This document shows, in pieces, positions 52,902 to 62,423 of a DNA stretch of 64,000 nucleotides. This DNA comes from Flavobacterium pectinovorum. GTDB lineage: Bacteria; Bacteroidota; Bacteroidia; Flavobacteriales; Flavobacteriaceae. The first letter of the stretch is position 1. The number at the start of each line of letters is the position of its first letter. The notes below the pieces were generated by a model, which ran no database searches, was not told the origin of the DNA, and was given only the letters and a program-made list of their open reading frames with translations. The position numbers were made by a program, and so were the translations under genes. Location of the stretch: assembly GCF_022802975.1 (NCBI RefSeq), contig NZ_JAFEVZ010000003.1:310001-374000 (forward strand), written 5' to 3'.

Positions 52902-53843
52902 TTAGTTGATACTGTTTAGCATATCAGCGATTTCATCTAGTCTTGGTGTTAAAATGATTTCGATTCGACGGTTTTTAGCTTTTCCTTCAGGAGTTGCATT
53001 GCTTGCTAAAGGAGAAAATTCGCTACGACCGGCAGCTGTTAGTTTTTGTTTGTTAATTTTAGCATTTTCGCTTAAAATAGCCACAATTGCAGTCGCTCTT
53101 TTTGTCGATAAATCCCAGTTGTTGGCTATTGGACCAGAACCTGCGTATGGATCATCATCTGTATGGCCTTCGATTAAAACAGAAAGATCCGGATTGTCTC
53201 CCAATACTTTTCCTAACTCTACAACCGCTTTTCTACCTTCAGAACCCACTGCATAGCTTCCTGAATTAAAAAGCAATTTGTTTTCCATAGAAACGTACAC
53301 TTTTCCGTTTTTCTGCTCAACTGTCAAACCTTTTCCTTCGAAACCGTTTAAAGCTTTAGATAAGGTTTCTTTTAGCTTTCTCATTGCCTCTTCTTTTGCT
53401 GCAATCATTGCTTCTAATTCATTTAAACGGCTTGCGGTTTTATCCAAACGAGCCTGTTCTTCAGCTAATTTTTTTGATTTAGCTTCTAATTCTGCCAGCA
53501 AATCACGGTTTTTGTTCATGTTTTTCTCCAATGCATCGTTGCTGTTTTTTTCAAGCGCATTGTATGAATCCTGCAAAACTTTGAATTTATTTTGTGCAGC
53601 GGCCAGATCAGCTTTTTGTTTGGCAAGATCATCTTTAGCGCTGTTTAAATCTTTGGTTAATTTATCACGTTCTAATTCTAATTGGTTTTTTGCAGTTTTT
53701 AGATCTGCGTTTTCATCAGCAATCGAACGATTTTCTTTTTTTAAATCTGAATATTTTGTTTCCAAATCGTTGTATATTTTTTTAGAAACACAAGACGTTG
53801 AAAGTGCTAAAACCAGCAATCCCAGTGAGGCTTTTTTAATCAT
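52902..53843 (-). CDS. OmpA-family lipoprotein with coiled coil
   Basis: 313 aa. Lipoprotein signal to Cys18 (LALSTSC/VSKK). Residues about 22-165 form a long coiled coil rich in Lys, Glu and Asp (KNQLELERDKLTKDLNSAKD). The C-terminal OmpA/MotB-type peptidoglycan-binding domain runs from about 185 (VLIEGHTDDDPYAGSG, NWDLSTKRATAIVAIL, NRRIEIILTP). It should tie the outer membrane to peptidoglycan across the periplasm. It is often annotated as MotB-like, but no flagellar genes are here and the organism group lacks flagella. Single gene with its own terminator. Confidence 0.9.
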   Translation of the reverse strand: MIKKASLGLLVLALSTSCVSKKIYNDLETKYSDLKKENRSIADENADLKTAKNQLELERDKLTKDLNSAKDDLAKQKADLAAAQNKFKVLQDSYNALEKNSNDALEKNMNKNRDLLAELEAKSKKLAEEQARLDKTASRLNELEAMIAAKEEAMRKLKETLSKALNGFEGKGLTVEQKNGKVYVSMENKLLFNSGSYAVGSEGRKAVVELGKVLGDNPDLSVLIEGHTDDDPYAGSGPIANNWDLSTKRATAIVAILSENAKINKQKLTAAGRSEFSPLASNATPEGKAKNRRIEIILTPRLDEIADMLNSIN

Positions 53844-53885
53844 TTTATGGTATTTTATAATTAGGTTAATATTCTTTTTTACCGT

Positions 53886-53973
53886 GAAGCCCTAGCCCTG
53901 ATTGAAACGGAAATCCTTTTTGTTTTTTCTTTAAAAACAAAAAGATTGCAGTGGAAAGCAGGAAATAGCTCCT
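53886..53973. repeat. Long imperfect palindrome, dispersed intergenic repeat
   Basis: Arms AGCCCTAGCCCTGATTGAAA...ATCCTTTTTG and CAAAAAGATT...GGAAATAGCT fold back on each other around a TTTTTCTTTAAAA centre. From memory this type of sequence recurs between genes in many flavobacterial genomes; that was not checked. Confidence 0.55.
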
Positions 53974-54010
53974 TATTATTAGTCTGCTAAATAAATCTGT
54001 TATTCACTTT

Positions 54011-54039
54011 AAAGCCTTTGACTCCGCTCAGGATGACAA
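54011..54039 (+). repeat. Single REP-like unit
   Basis: AAAGCCTTTGACTCCGCTCAGGATGAC is the same family as the units at 18650 and 51094. Confidence 0.65.
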
Positions 54040-54088
54040 TTGTTTTTGACTTAGAACCGGGCTTTGTCTAACAATAACAATACCAAAA

Positions 54089-54850
54089 TTACTCGATTTC
54101 GACCAAAACCGGACAATGATCTGAATGTACGGCATCCGGGAGAATAACAGCACGCTTCAATCTGTGCTCCAATGGTTCGCTTACCAAATTGTAATCGATA
54201 CGCCAGCCTTTGTTATTTCCTCTTGCTCCGGCACGATAGCTCCACCACGTGTAATGATGCGGATCTTTGTTGAAATGGCGAAAACTATCAATAAAACCTG
54301 TTTTCATAAAGCCATCTAACCAGGCACGTTCCTGAGGCAAAAATCCTGAAACGGTTTTGTTGCGAACCGGATCGTGAATATCGATTGCTTCGTGGCAAAT
54401 ATTGTAATCGCCACAAATGATGATATTTGGAATGGTTGCTCTTAATTCATTTATGTAGTTTTGAAAATCATCCATAAACATGAATTTATGGTCTAATCTT
54501 TCGATATTGGTTCCCGATGGAAGATAGAGACTCATTACAGAAACATCATCAAAATCGACACGCAGGTTTCGCCCCTCGAAATCCATGTGATGAATTCCGG
54601 TTCCGTAAACCACTTTTTGGGGTTCAATTTTCGACAAAATAGCTACACCGCTATATCCTTTTTTGGTTGCCGGATAATAATATTGGTACGGATAGCCCGC
54701 TGCAGTAATATCTTCTGTCGGAATCTGATCCTGAGTTGCCTTAATTTCCTGAAGACAAATAACATCCGGATTAGCCTGCTGAAGCCAATTAATAAATCCT
54801 TTTGAAATAGCTGCGCGTATTCCGTTTACATTATAAGAAATAATTTTCAT
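54089..54850 (-). CDS. xth: Exodeoxyribonuclease III
   Basis: 253 aa, full length. Endonuclease/exonuclease/phosphatase-fold motifs: SYNVNGIRAA, catalytic Glu35 in CLQEIKATQDQIP, GDYNICHEAIDIHDP, GWRIDYNLVS and the C-terminal SDHCPV. It cuts at abasic sites and degrades 3' ends during base-excision repair. Divergent from olsF, with 114 bp between. Confidence 0.95.
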   Translation of the reverse strand: MKIISYNVNGIRAAISKGFINWLQQANPDVICLQEIKATQDQIPTEDITAAGYPYQYYYPATKKGYSGVAILSKIEPQKVVYGTGIHHMDFEGRNLRVDFDDVSVMSLYLPSGTNIERLDHKFMFMDDFQNYINELRATIPNIIICGDYNICHEAIDIHDPVRNKTVSGFLPQERAWLDGFMKTGFIDSFRHFNKDPHHYTWWSYRAGARGNNKGWRIDYNLVSEPLEHRLKRAVILPDAVHSDHCPVLVEIE

Positions 54851-54927
54851 GCGATTTTTTTAGATATCCAAAAGTAATAAAAATGCGGAAAGTTTGCATA
54901 ACAAACGCTAAAAGTAGAGTTTTTTGT

Positions 54928-54935
54928 TATCTTTG
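54928..54935 (+). promoter_or_regulatory. -7 element of olsF
   Basis: TATCTTTG, 29 nt before the start codon at 54965. No TTG at the usual spacing upstream. Confidence 0.5.
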
Positions 54936-54964
54936 TTCGCTGTTCTAATAAATTAAAAAAGTAC

Positions 54965-56770
54965 ATGGGTTTAGTTACCGCGAAAGAAGTTGCAAAGGCA
55001 ATAAATGTTGATAAGTACGGAGTTTTTGGTACTTTTTCAGGCTGGATTCTCATGAAGGTTCTTAAGATTTCTACTCTTAATAAAATTTACGATCACAATA
55101 AACATTTAGAAGATGTTCCTTTTTTAAACGGAATTTTGGATGAGATGGAAATCAAATTCGAAATCCCGGAAGAAGATTTGAAACGTCTGCCTAAAGATGG
55201 TGCTTACATCACCATATCCAATCATCCGCTTGGAGGAATTGACGGTATTTTACTTTTGAAATTAATGCTTGAAAGAGAGCCAAATTTCAAGATTATTGCG
55301 AATTTCTTACTACACAGAATCGTTCCGCTTAAGAAATATATTATGCCGGTTAATCCTTTTGAAAATCATAAGGATGCTAAATCAAGCGTGGTTGGAATTA
55401 AAGAAACGCTGCGTCATTTAAGTGACGGAAAACCTTTGGGAATTTTTCCTGCCGGTGAAGTTTCGACCTACAAAGACGGTAAATTAGTTGTTGATAAACC
55501 GTGGGAAGAAGGTGCTATAAAACTGATCAGAAAAGCAAAAGTTCCGGTTGTACCGATTTATTTTCACGCTAAAAACAGTAAATTATTCTATTGGCTTTCT
55601 AAAATTGATGATACGTTACGTACAGCAAAATTACCATCTGAACTGCTTACACAAAAAGACCGTGTGATTAAGGTTCGTATTGGGAAACCAATTTCGGTGA
55701 ACGAACAAAACGAAATCGAATCATTTGAAGAGTATTCAGAATTCTTAAGAAAGAAGACCTATATGCTGGCCAATCCTTTTGAAAAGGACAGCAAATTATT
55801 GGATCCGGCCAATTTAAAAATCCCTAAAGCCCCTAAAAAAATCGTTACTCCTGCCAACGAATCAAAAATGATTGATGAAGTTCAGGCATTGAGAAACAGT
55901 GATTGCCGATTATTACAAAGTAAAAATTACGAAGTCTTTTTTGCAAGGGCAAAATCCATTCCGAATATTTTACATGAAATTGGTCGCTTACGTGAAATTA
56001 CTTTTCGTGAAGTTGGCGAAGGAACCAACGAATCTATTGACTTAGACCAATTTGACCAGTATTACCACCACATGTTTTTATGGGATGAGGATACTAAAAA
56101 AATTGCCGGTGCGTACCGTATGGGATTAGGTGCTGAAATTTATCCAAAATACGGATTAGAAGGCTTTTATCTGAATGATCTTTTTAGGTTTGAGCCTGAA
56201 CTGCACGATATGATGCACAAATCAATCGAAATGGGTCGTGCTTTTATCATTAAAGAATATCAGCAAAAACCTATGCCATTGTTCTTATTATGGAAAGGAA
56301 TTATCCATACGACATTGCGTTATCCTGAGCACAAGTATTTACTGGGCGGCGTAAGCATCAGCAACCAATTCTCTGACTTCTCAAAATCATTGATGATTGA
56401 GTTTATGAAGTCGAACTATTACGATCCTTATATTGCACAATATATCCATCCGAAAAAGGCTTATAAAGTAAAACTGAAAGATGCTGATAAAGATTTTATC
56501 TTCGACGAAGCCGAATCAGATTTAAATAAATTCGACAAAATAATTGACGAACTGGAACCTGGAAATTTACGTTTGCCTGTTTTAATTAAAAAATACATCA
56601 AACAAAACGCACGTGTTGTTGCTTTTAATGTCGATCCGTTGTTCAATAACGCCGTAGACGGTTTAATGTACATCAGAATCGCAGATATTCCTGAAAGCAC
56701 TATGAAACCGGTTATTGAAGAGTTTCAGATAGAACTGGAACGCAAATTAGCGGAGAAAGAAGACAATTAA
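54965..56770 (+). CDS. olsF: Bifunctional ornithine-lipid synthase OlsF-like acyltransferase
   Basis: 601 aa with two acyltransferase domains. The N-terminal part (about 70-270) is PlsC-like: ISNHPLGGIDG around His87, where the spacing is HX5D rather than HX4D, then GIFPAGEVSTYKDG and VPVVPIYFHAKNS. The C-terminal part (about 310-500) is a GNAT/OlsB-type domain (REITFREVGEGTNESIDLDQFDQYYHHMFLW, IAGAYRMG). This order matches OlsF, described for Flavobacterium and Serratia, which N-acylates and then O-acylates ornithine to give the phosphate-free ornithine lipid. Expected at the cytoplasmic face of the inner membrane. Monocistronic, with a terminator downstream. Confidence 0.82.
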   Translation: MGLVTAKEVAKAINVDKYGVFGTFSGWILMKVLKISTLNKIYDHNKHLEDVPFLNGILDEMEIKFEIPEEDLKRLPKDGAYITISNHPLGGIDGILLLKLMLEREPNFKIIANFLLHRIVPLKKYIMPVNPFENHKDAKSSVVGIKETLRHLSDGKPLGIFPAGEVSTYKDGKLVVDKPWEEGAIKLIRKAKVPVVPIYFHAKNSKLFYWLSKIDDTLRTAKLPSELLTQKDRVIKVRIGKPISVNEQNEIESFEEYSEFLRKKTYMLANPFEKDSKLLDPANLKIPKAPKKIVTPANESKMIDEVQALRNSDCRLLQSKNYEVFFARAKSIPNILHEIGRLREITFREVGEGTNESIDLDQFDQYYHHMFLWDEDTKKIAGAYRMGLGAEIYPKYGLEGFYLNDLFRFEPELHDMMHKSIEMGRAFIIKEYQQKPMPLFLLWKGIIHTTLRYPEHKYLLGGVSISNQFSDFSKSLMIEFMKSNYYDPYIAQYIHPKKAYKVKLKDADKDFIFDEAESDLNKFDKIIDELEPGNLRLPVLIKKYIKQNARVVAFNVDPLFNNAVDGLMYIRIADIPESTMKPVIEEFQIELERKLAEKEDN

Positions 56771-56786
56771 TTAAAATTGATATAAA

Positions 56787-56824
56787 AAGAAAAAGGCTTT
56801 TCAAAAATGAAAAGCCTTTTTCTT
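56787..56824. terminator. Bidirectional terminator
   Basis: Perfect 17-bp stem (AAGAAAAAGGCTTTTCA / TGAAAAGCCTTTTTCTT) with a 4-nt loop, between convergent olsF and the TM2 gene. Confidence 0.92.
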
Positions 56825-56829
56825 ATGTT

Positions 56830-57108
56830 TTAAAGCCAAGGTTTTCTACCTACCTGATAAGTTTGATAGAATTCTTCATCTGTTTTTACAAGATAAATAA
56901 TTCCTTCTATAAGTCCTATTAGCCCTCCAAGTCCACAAACAAGGTTAAGCAATATCTGAATTATTCCTTCTTTGGTATAGCCTAAATAAAACTTGTGAAT
57001 TCCTAAATAACCTACTAAAATACCCAAAATGCCTGCAACAACTTTTTTGTTTTCTTCTCTTCGAACCGGAGGATTATTCCAGTGTTCCGTTGGTCTTGTA
57101 GTTTCCAT
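56830..57108 (-). CDS. TM2 domain membrane protein
   Basis: 92 aa. KKVVAGILGILVGYLGIHKFYLGY then GIIQILLNLVCGLGGLIGLIEGIIYL is the two-helix TM2 domain with its conserved FYLG motif. The N-terminus is soluble (RPTEHWNNPPVRREEN). The function is not known. It follows the DUF805 gene by 17 bp on the same strand. Confidence 0.9.
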   Translation of the reverse strand: METTRPTEHWNNPPVRREENKKVVAGILGILVGYLGIHKFYLGYTKEGIIQILLNLVCGLGGLIGLIEGIIYLVKTDEEFYQTYQVGRKPWL

Positions 57109-57125
57109 GTTATAATTCTTTATAA

Positions 57126-57533
57126 TTATGCTTCAACACTTCCAATTTCGTTGATTTCATCAAAATCATTTTTAGGATCAGGTCCGTAAGCATTTGTACC
57201 TTGCTCACCATCTGTACAAGCTAATACTAATAACCAAATAGCACCTATAATAGGAATTAAAATAATCAACATAAACCAACCGCTTTTACCCACATCATGT
57301 AAACGTCTTACACCTACAGCCAAACTAGGTAATATAACTAATAAACTATATAAACTACTTATTATTCCTGTCTCAGCAATTCCAAATGTTGTTCCGATAG
57401 TCTTATCAATTATCGTTAAAATGATCGATATAATCCCACTTGCTAATGCAAAATACCAATATTCACTTCTTCTTGCACGACCATTAAAATTTACATAGTT
57501 TTCAAAAACCACTTTTTTGTACCATTCAATCAT
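57126..57533 (-). CDS. DUF805 family membrane protein
   Basis: 135 aa. NFNGRARRSEYWYFALASGIISIIL and GVRRLHDVGKSGWFMLIILIPIIGAIWLLVLACTDGEQGTNAYGPDP are the hallmark sequences of DUF805, with about three membrane helices. The function is unknown. Probably co-transcribed with the TM2 gene. Confidence 0.92.
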   Translation of the reverse strand: MIEWYKKVVFENYVNFNGRARRSEYWYFALASGIISIILTIIDKTIGTTFGIAETGIISSLYSLLVILPSLAVGVRRLHDVGKSGWFMLIILIPIIGAIWLLVLACTDGEQGTNAYGPDPKNDFDEINEIGSVEA

Positions 57534-57710
57534 AATTAATAAAATTTAGTTCGTTAATTTCTACTCTTTTTAGGATTTTCGGCTCCTCCTTAAATTTAAA
57601 ATTTTGTTAAATTTAACAACAATATTAAAAAAAAATAACTTCAAAAACTAATTATGTAAACTAATTTTACAGAAAAAACCTGTTATTAAAACCCAAAACC
57701 AAATCGATAA

Positions 57711-58658
57711 TTATTTTGAATACAAAGCCTTTATTTTATCTACAATAACCTGAGCCAGACGTTCATGGCTTTCAAATGTCCAGCCTGCAATATGGGGGGT
57801 CAGAATTACTTTTTTACCATCAAGCAGATACTGAAAAGCTTCCGGAGTATTTTTTTCCTGAAAAAGCGTTTCGAAAGAAAGTTTCTCATATTCCAACACA
57901 TCCAGACCAGCTCCTAAAACCTTTCCGGACTTCATGGCTTCTACTAAATCTGCCGTAACAATGTTTTTACCACGGGAAGTATTTATAATCCAAAATGGCT
58001 TTGCAAATGCATTAATAAAATTCAAGTCGATCATTTTGTCGGTTTCAGGCGTCCAGGGAATATGCAGACTTAAAACATCTGTTTTTTGATGTAATTCCTG
58101 TAATGAAACCTGTTTTGCGTTTTCATCACCTACATTATCTGCAATATCATAACACAAAACGGCAACATCAAAACCTCTTAGTTTTTTGGCAAAAGCTTTT
58201 CCCATATTTCCATAGCCAATAATTCCAACCGTTTTACCATCTAGTTCATATCCGCGATTGCTTTCCCTATTCCATTCTCCTAAACGAATTTCACTATCAG
58301 CCTGATTCAGTTTATTAAAAAGGGACAAAATCATACCCAGAGTATGTTCTGCAACAGCGTTGCAATTACCTTCCGGAGCCGCAATTAGATTGATATCTTT
58401 ATCCAGAGCGTAATCACAATCAATACTCTCAAGACCCGCACCAACTCTGGCAATAAACTGAAGATTGACTGCTTTATCTAAAAATGTTTTGTCTATTTTA
58501 AAACGGCTTCGAATTACGATTCCGTTATAATCCTGAATTTTGGCTTCGATTTCTTCTTTTGAAGAGGTAAAATCGGCATGGTTTTCAAAACCCGCTTCTT
58601 CTAATTGTTTCCAAAGAATAGGATTATTGCTGTCGATATGTAGAATTTTTATGCTCAT
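57711..58658 (-). CDS. D-2-hydroxyacid dehydrogenase (phosphoglycerate-dehydrogenase-like)
   Basis: 315 aa. Rossmann motif GIIGYGNMGKAFAKKL near residue 147, the substrate-site RVGAGLESID near residue 90, catalytic Arg in INTSRGKNIV, and the His in LTPHIAGWT. The family oxidises or reduces 2-hydroxy acids with NAD. The protein is shorter than SerA with an ACT domain, so it may act on 3-phosphoglycerate or another 2-hydroxy acid. Single gene, divergent from nhaA. Confidence 0.87.
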   Translation of the reverse strand: MSIKILHIDSNNPILWKQLEEAGFENHADFTSSKEEIEAKIQDYNGIVIRSRFKIDKTFLDKAVNLQFIARVGAGLESIDCDYALDKDINLIAAPEGNCNAVAEHTLGMILSLFNKLNQADSEIRLGEWNRESNRGYELDGKTVGIIGYGNMGKAFAKKLRGFDVAVLCYDIADNVGDENAKQVSLQELHQKTDVLSLHIPWTPETDKMIDLNFINAFAKPFWIINTSRGKNIVTADLVEAMKSGKVLGAGLDVLEYEKLSFETLFQEKNTPEAFQYLLDGKKVILTPHIAGWTFESHERLAQVIVDKIKALYSK

Positions 58659-58764
58659 TATTATTTTTTAAATTAGATAAAACAAAAATACAGTTTATTC
58701 TTTATTTCTGAATCCGGAATATTTTAAACTGATGCACACAAATTTTTTATTGGCCTAATTTTTT

Positions 58765-58772
58765 TAACTTTG
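58765..58772 (+). promoter_or_regulatory. -7 element of nhaA
   Basis: TAACTTTG, 57 nt before the start codon. The nearest upstream TTG (58750) is only 12 nt away, so the -33 box is uncertain. Confidence 0.45.
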
Positions 58773-58829
58773 AAAATACACCATTGAAAACATTTTCATT
58801 ATCATCTTTATCCGTATAACTTTTCTCAA

Positions 58830-59972
58830 ATGAAATTAACCAAAACTTTTAAAGCCTTTTTTGAAAACGAAAAATCAGGAGGCCTGTTATTGCTTTTTGT
58901 TACTATTCTTTCCCTTACTCTGGCCAATTCATCTTTTCAGGTACCCTATATTGCTTTATGGGAAAAAGATTTGGGTGGACACTCCGTTACACATTGGATT
59001 AATGATGGTTTAATGACAATTTTCTTTTTATTGATTGGATTAGAACTGGAACGTGAAATTTATCATGGCGAATTATCCAACATCAAAAATGCTTCTTTGC
59101 CTATTATTGCTGCCTTAGGCGGAATGCTGGTTCCTGCAGCCCTCTTTTTAGCTCTAAATTACGGAACTGCTACTCAAAACGGTGCCGGAATACCGATGGC
59201 AACCGATATTGCATTTGCTATTGGAATTTTATCTCTTTTGGGCAATAAAGTACCAATATCACTAAAAGTCTTCCTGACTGCATTGGCCGTTATTGATGAT
59301 TTAGGCGCTATAATTGTCATTGCGGTTTTTTATACTTCTTCAATTGCCTTTGTAAATCTTGCTATTGCTATGGGAATTTGGGGTCTTTTATTTGTTTTGA
59401 ACCGAATGAAAATTCATAACCTGATTCCGTATTTGATTGGTGGTGTTACCATGTGGTATTTCATGCTAAATTCCGGTGTTCATGCCACTATTACGGGAGT
59501 TATATTAGCATTTGTGATTCCGTTTGGTGATGGCGGCGAAAAATCAACTTCGTATAAGCTGCAACACTTTTTGCACAAACCAGTTGCCTTTTTTATTTTA
59601 CCATTATTCGCCATTGCAAATACCTGTATTACCATTGAATCTGACTGGCATGAAGGCCTGAACCATCCAAACACACTCGGAATTATTTTAGGATTGGTCG
59701 TAGGGAAACCTTTAGGTATTTTACTTTTTTCTTTTATTGGAGTAAACGCCGGTTTTTGTGCTTTACCAAAAAAATTAAAATGGCCTCATCTGTTAGGTGC
59801 GGGAATGCTGGGCGGAATTGGTTTTACGATGTCCATTTTTATTACCATTTTAGCTTTTAAAGATTCTGAAATCATTCTTTTTTCTAAAATTGCCATTCTG
59901 ATTGCTTCTGTGCTTTCCGGAATTTTCGGATTTGTTTATTTGAAATACATTTTAGAGAAGAAAAACGTTTAA
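58830..59972 (+). CDS. nhaA: Na+/H+ antiporter NhaA
   Basis: 380 aa with about 12 membrane helices. Signatures: GGLLLLFVTILSLTLANS, HWINDGLMTIFFLLIGLELEREI, MATDIAFAIGILSLLG, and the paired ion-binding Asp residues in LTALAVIDDLGAI. It exports Na+ in exchange for H+ across the cytoplasmic membrane. Single gene. Confidence 0.96.
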   Translation: MKLTKTFKAFFENEKSGGLLLLFVTILSLTLANSSFQVPYIALWEKDLGGHSVTHWINDGLMTIFFLLIGLELEREIYHGELSNIKNASLPIIAALGGMLVPAALFLALNYGTATQNGAGIPMATDIAFAIGILSLLGNKVPISLKVFLTALAVIDDLGAIIVIAVFYTSSIAFVNLAIAMGIWGLLFVLNRMKIHNLIPYLIGGVTMWYFMLNSGVHATITGVILAFVIPFGDGGEKSTSYKLQHFLHKPVAFFILPLFAIANTCITIESDWHEGLNHPNTLGIILGLVVGKPLGILLFSFIGVNAGFCALPKKLKWPHLLGAGMLGGIGFTMSIFITILAFKDSEIILFSKIAILIASVLSGIFGFVYLKYILEKKNV

Positions 59973-60028
59973 ATTCCAATGTAGAAATTCCAAATTCCAA
60001 TTATTCCACAATATTATCATCCTCTGAA

Positions 60029-60102
60029 TAAGGAGAAATAACATGCTAAACTCCTATTCCTAAAGCCAATCTTTGCCGAATTATTAGTGCTATTTCTCCT
60101 TA
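60029..60102. repeat. Inverted repeat between nhaA and proC
   Basis: TAAGGAGAAATA (60029-60040) and its exact reverse complement TATTTCTCCTTA (60091-60102). GAAATAACAT also recurs directly at 60035 and 60107. The function is not clear. Confidence 0.5.
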
Positions 60103-60130
60103 AGTAGAAATAACATATAGGTCTAAAAAC

Positions 60131-60174
60131 AAAAATTCCAAATCCCAACATGAAAATTGGAATTTGGAATTTTA
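60131..60174 (-). terminator. Terminator of proC
   Basis: AAAATTCCAAATCCCAA and TTGGAATTTGGAATTTT form an almost perfect stem next to the stop at 60189. Confidence 0.7.
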
Positions 60175-60188
60175 AATATTGTAATTTC

Positions 60189-60974
60189 TTATTTCAATAA
60201 TCCTTTAATCTGTTTCAAAGAAGTTTTGATTCCTTTTATTAATGAAGAGCTGAAACCATTGTGTTCCATTTCGTTAAGACCTGCAATTGTACATCCCTGA
60301 GGTGTTGTTACACGGTCAATTAATTGCTCCGGGTGTACTTTTTCTTCTAATAGCATTTTTGCAGCTCCTTTTGCAGTTTGTGCAGCAATTGCCAAAGCGG
60401 TTTCAGAATCAAATCCGATTTCGATTCCGGCCTGCATAGAAGCACGAATATATCTTAAAGCATAAGCGGTTCCACAAGCACCTAAAACAGTTGCAGCGTC
60501 CATTAGTTTTTCGTCAATAACCGGAGCAGTTCCTAAATCCTGAAACAAATCTACAATTAGCAAAGCCTTCTCTCTGTCTTTTTCAGGAAAAGAAATACAA
60601 GTAGCCGATTCGCCAAATTGTGCGGCAATGTTAGGCATGATTCTCACTACCGGGAATTCATTATTTGTTTTGGATTGCAGCATTTCCAAAGACAAGCCAC
60701 TTACTGCTGAGGCAATAGTTTTTCCCTGAATAACAGGTAAAATCTCTGCCAGAACAGTATCTACCTGATACGGTTTTATAGTCAGAATTACCACATCGGC
60801 TTCCTGAATATTGTGTTTGTTATCAGATGAAACGGTAATTCCTAATTCAGTTAAATACTGAATACTCGCAGTGTTTCTTCTGGTAACGGTAATCTGGTTA
60901 TTTTTTGAAAATTTTGCAATCCCCACGGCAACAGAAACCCCTAGATTTCCTCCCCCTATAATATGTACTCTCAT
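60189..60974 (-). CDS. proC: Pyrroline-5-carboxylate reductase
   Basis: 261 aa from the ATG at 60974 (MRVHIIGGGNLGVSVAVGIAKF), where the NAD(P)-binding GxGxxG begins. An in-frame ATG at 61010 would put 12 extra residues ahead of the first strand. Other motifs: VVRIMPNIAAQFGES, and DAATVLGACGTAYALRYI...GAAKMLLEEKVHPEQLIDRVTTPQGCTIAGL. It makes proline from pyrroline-5-carboxylate. Confidence 0.92.
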   Translation of the reverse strand: MRVHIIGGGNLGVSVAVGIAKFSKNNQITVTRRNTASIQYLTELGITVSSDNKHNIQEADVVILTIKPYQVDTVLAEILPVIQGKTIASAVSGLSLEMLQSKTNNEFPVVRIMPNIAAQFGESATCISFPEKDREKALLIVDLFQDLGTAPVIDEKLMDAATVLGACGTAYALRYIRASMQAGIEIGFDSETALAIAAQTAKGAAKMLLEEKVHPEQLIDRVTTPQGCTIAGLNEMEHNGFSSSLIKGIKTSLKQIKGLLK

Positions 60975-61073
60975 GCTTAATTTATTGCTGATTAATAGCG
61001 TGTTTTTCAAGCCCCAAATTACACAGATTTTAAAGATCTTAAATCACTGCAATCTATTAATTTGTTGCAAAAC

Positions 61074-62423
61074 TTAAAAACCAAGAATCAATTTGGCTAC
61101 CCCAAAATAGAGCATAATTCCAAAGACGTCATTGGTTGTGGTGATAAATGGTCCCGTAGCAATTGCAGGGTCAATTTTATTTTTATGTAAAAAAAGCGGT
61201 ACTAAAGTCCCTAAAGTTGCAGCGAATAAAATGACTACAATCATCGAAATTGAAATTGCCAGTCCCACTAAATACTGCTGATACATAATCGAATGATAGC
61301 CCAGCAAAAGCAATGAAATAATACTTCCTGATATCATCGAAACGGTAATTTCTTTAGTAAAATAACCACGGCTGAATTCTTTTAAAGTTCCGTTTGCCAG
61401 TCCCTGAACTACAATCGCTGATGCCTGAACACCAATGTTTCCGGCAGTTGCCGAAAGCAAAGGCACAAAAATAATTAAGGTTGAATAGGTTTGAAACGTA
61501 TCTTCATTTCCTTTTAAAACAAAAGACGCCACAATTTCGATTACCATACCAATCAAAAGCCAGGGCAAACGTGCTTTTGTCAACTCTAAAACACTGTCAT
61601 TCGATTCAACGTCCTGCGTAATACCCGCAGCCAGCTGGTAATCTTTATCGGCTTCGTCCTTGATTACGTCTACGATATCATCGATTGTAATTCTTCCCAC
61701 CAAACGTCCCAGCTCATCTACAACCGGAATGGCTTCCAAATCGTATTTTTGCATGATACGGGCTACTTCAACATCTTCGGTATCTACGTTTACAAAATTC
61801 AGTTTTCGAATATAAACATCGCCTATTTGGGTTTTGGTTGAAGAAGTCAATAAATCTTTAAGTGATAGTCTTCCTTTTAACCGGTTTTCATCATCGACTA
61901 CATAAATTGAATGTACTCTGGAAACATTTTCGGCCTGAATACGCATTTCTTTCACGCAGGTCAATACATTCCAGTTTTCATTGACTTTTACAAGCTCTTT
62001 CCCCATCAGACCACCGGCAGAATTTTCGTCGTAGCGCAACAAATCGACAATGTCTTTTGCGTGCTCAACGTCAATCAATTCCGAGATTACTTCTGCTTTA
62101 ATTTCCTGTGAAAGTTCGGCTATAATATCTGCCGCATCATTCGTTTCAAGCTCATCAAGCTCTTCGGCAATTTCTTTTGGTGAAAGTCGGCTTAAGATAT
62201 TCTCACGCAGATCATCTTCTAATTCAAGAAGAATCTCAGCGGTTTTATCACTATCTAAAACCTTAAAAATGTAGGTTGCATCGTCAAAATCCAGTTCATC
62301 AAGGATTTCGGCAATATCTGCGTGGTGCAAATCGTTAAGTAAAACTTCAAGTTCATTGTCGTTTTTATGAACAATATGCTCTTCTAATTGCTGGATTAAT
62401 TCTTTGCTAACTTTGAACTCCAT
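61074..62423 (-). CDS. mgtE: Magnesium transporter MgtE
   Basis: 449 aa. N-terminal superhelical domain (about 1-130; [32 protein letters not shown]), two CBS domains (about 130-255; [50 protein letters not shown]), and five membrane helices (about 280-449) containing [15 protein letters not shown] and [20 protein letters not shown]. The CBS domains gate Mg2+ entry. It begins inside the end of rsmA (17-bp overlap), so the two genes are likely coupled. Confidence 0.95.
   Translation of the reverse strand: MEFKVSKELIQQLEEHIVHKNDNELEVLLNDLHHADIAEILDELDFDDATYIFKVLDSDKTAEILLELEDDLRENILSRLSPKEIAEELDELETNDAADIIAELSQEIKAEVISELIDVEHAKDIVDLLRYDENSAGGLMGKELVKVNENWNVLTCVKEMRIQAENVSRVHSIYVVDDENRLKGRLSLKDLLTSSTKTQIGDVYIRKLNFVNVDTEDVEVARIMQKYDLEAIPVVDELGRLVGRITIDDIVDVIKDEADKDYQLAAGITQDVESNDSVLELTKARLPWLLIGMVIEIVASFVLKGNEDTFQTYSTLIIFVPLLSATAGNIGVQASAIVVQGLANGTLKEFSRGYFTKEITVSMISGSIISLLLLGYHSIMYQQYLVGLAISISMIVVILFAATLGTLVPLFLHKNKIDPAIATGPFITTTNDVFGIMLYFGVAKLILGF

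Noticed and set aside
53278..53895. 205-codon plus-strand frame
   Set aside because: Antisense to the coiled coil of the OmpA-like gene; Phe/Ser-rich composition is what the complement of Lys/Glu codons gives.
53844..54088. Flagellar motor function for the OmpA-like gene
   Set aside because: The peptidoglycan-binding domain resembles MotB, but the protein is a lipoprotein with no MotB membrane helix, and no motA or flagellar gene is nearby.
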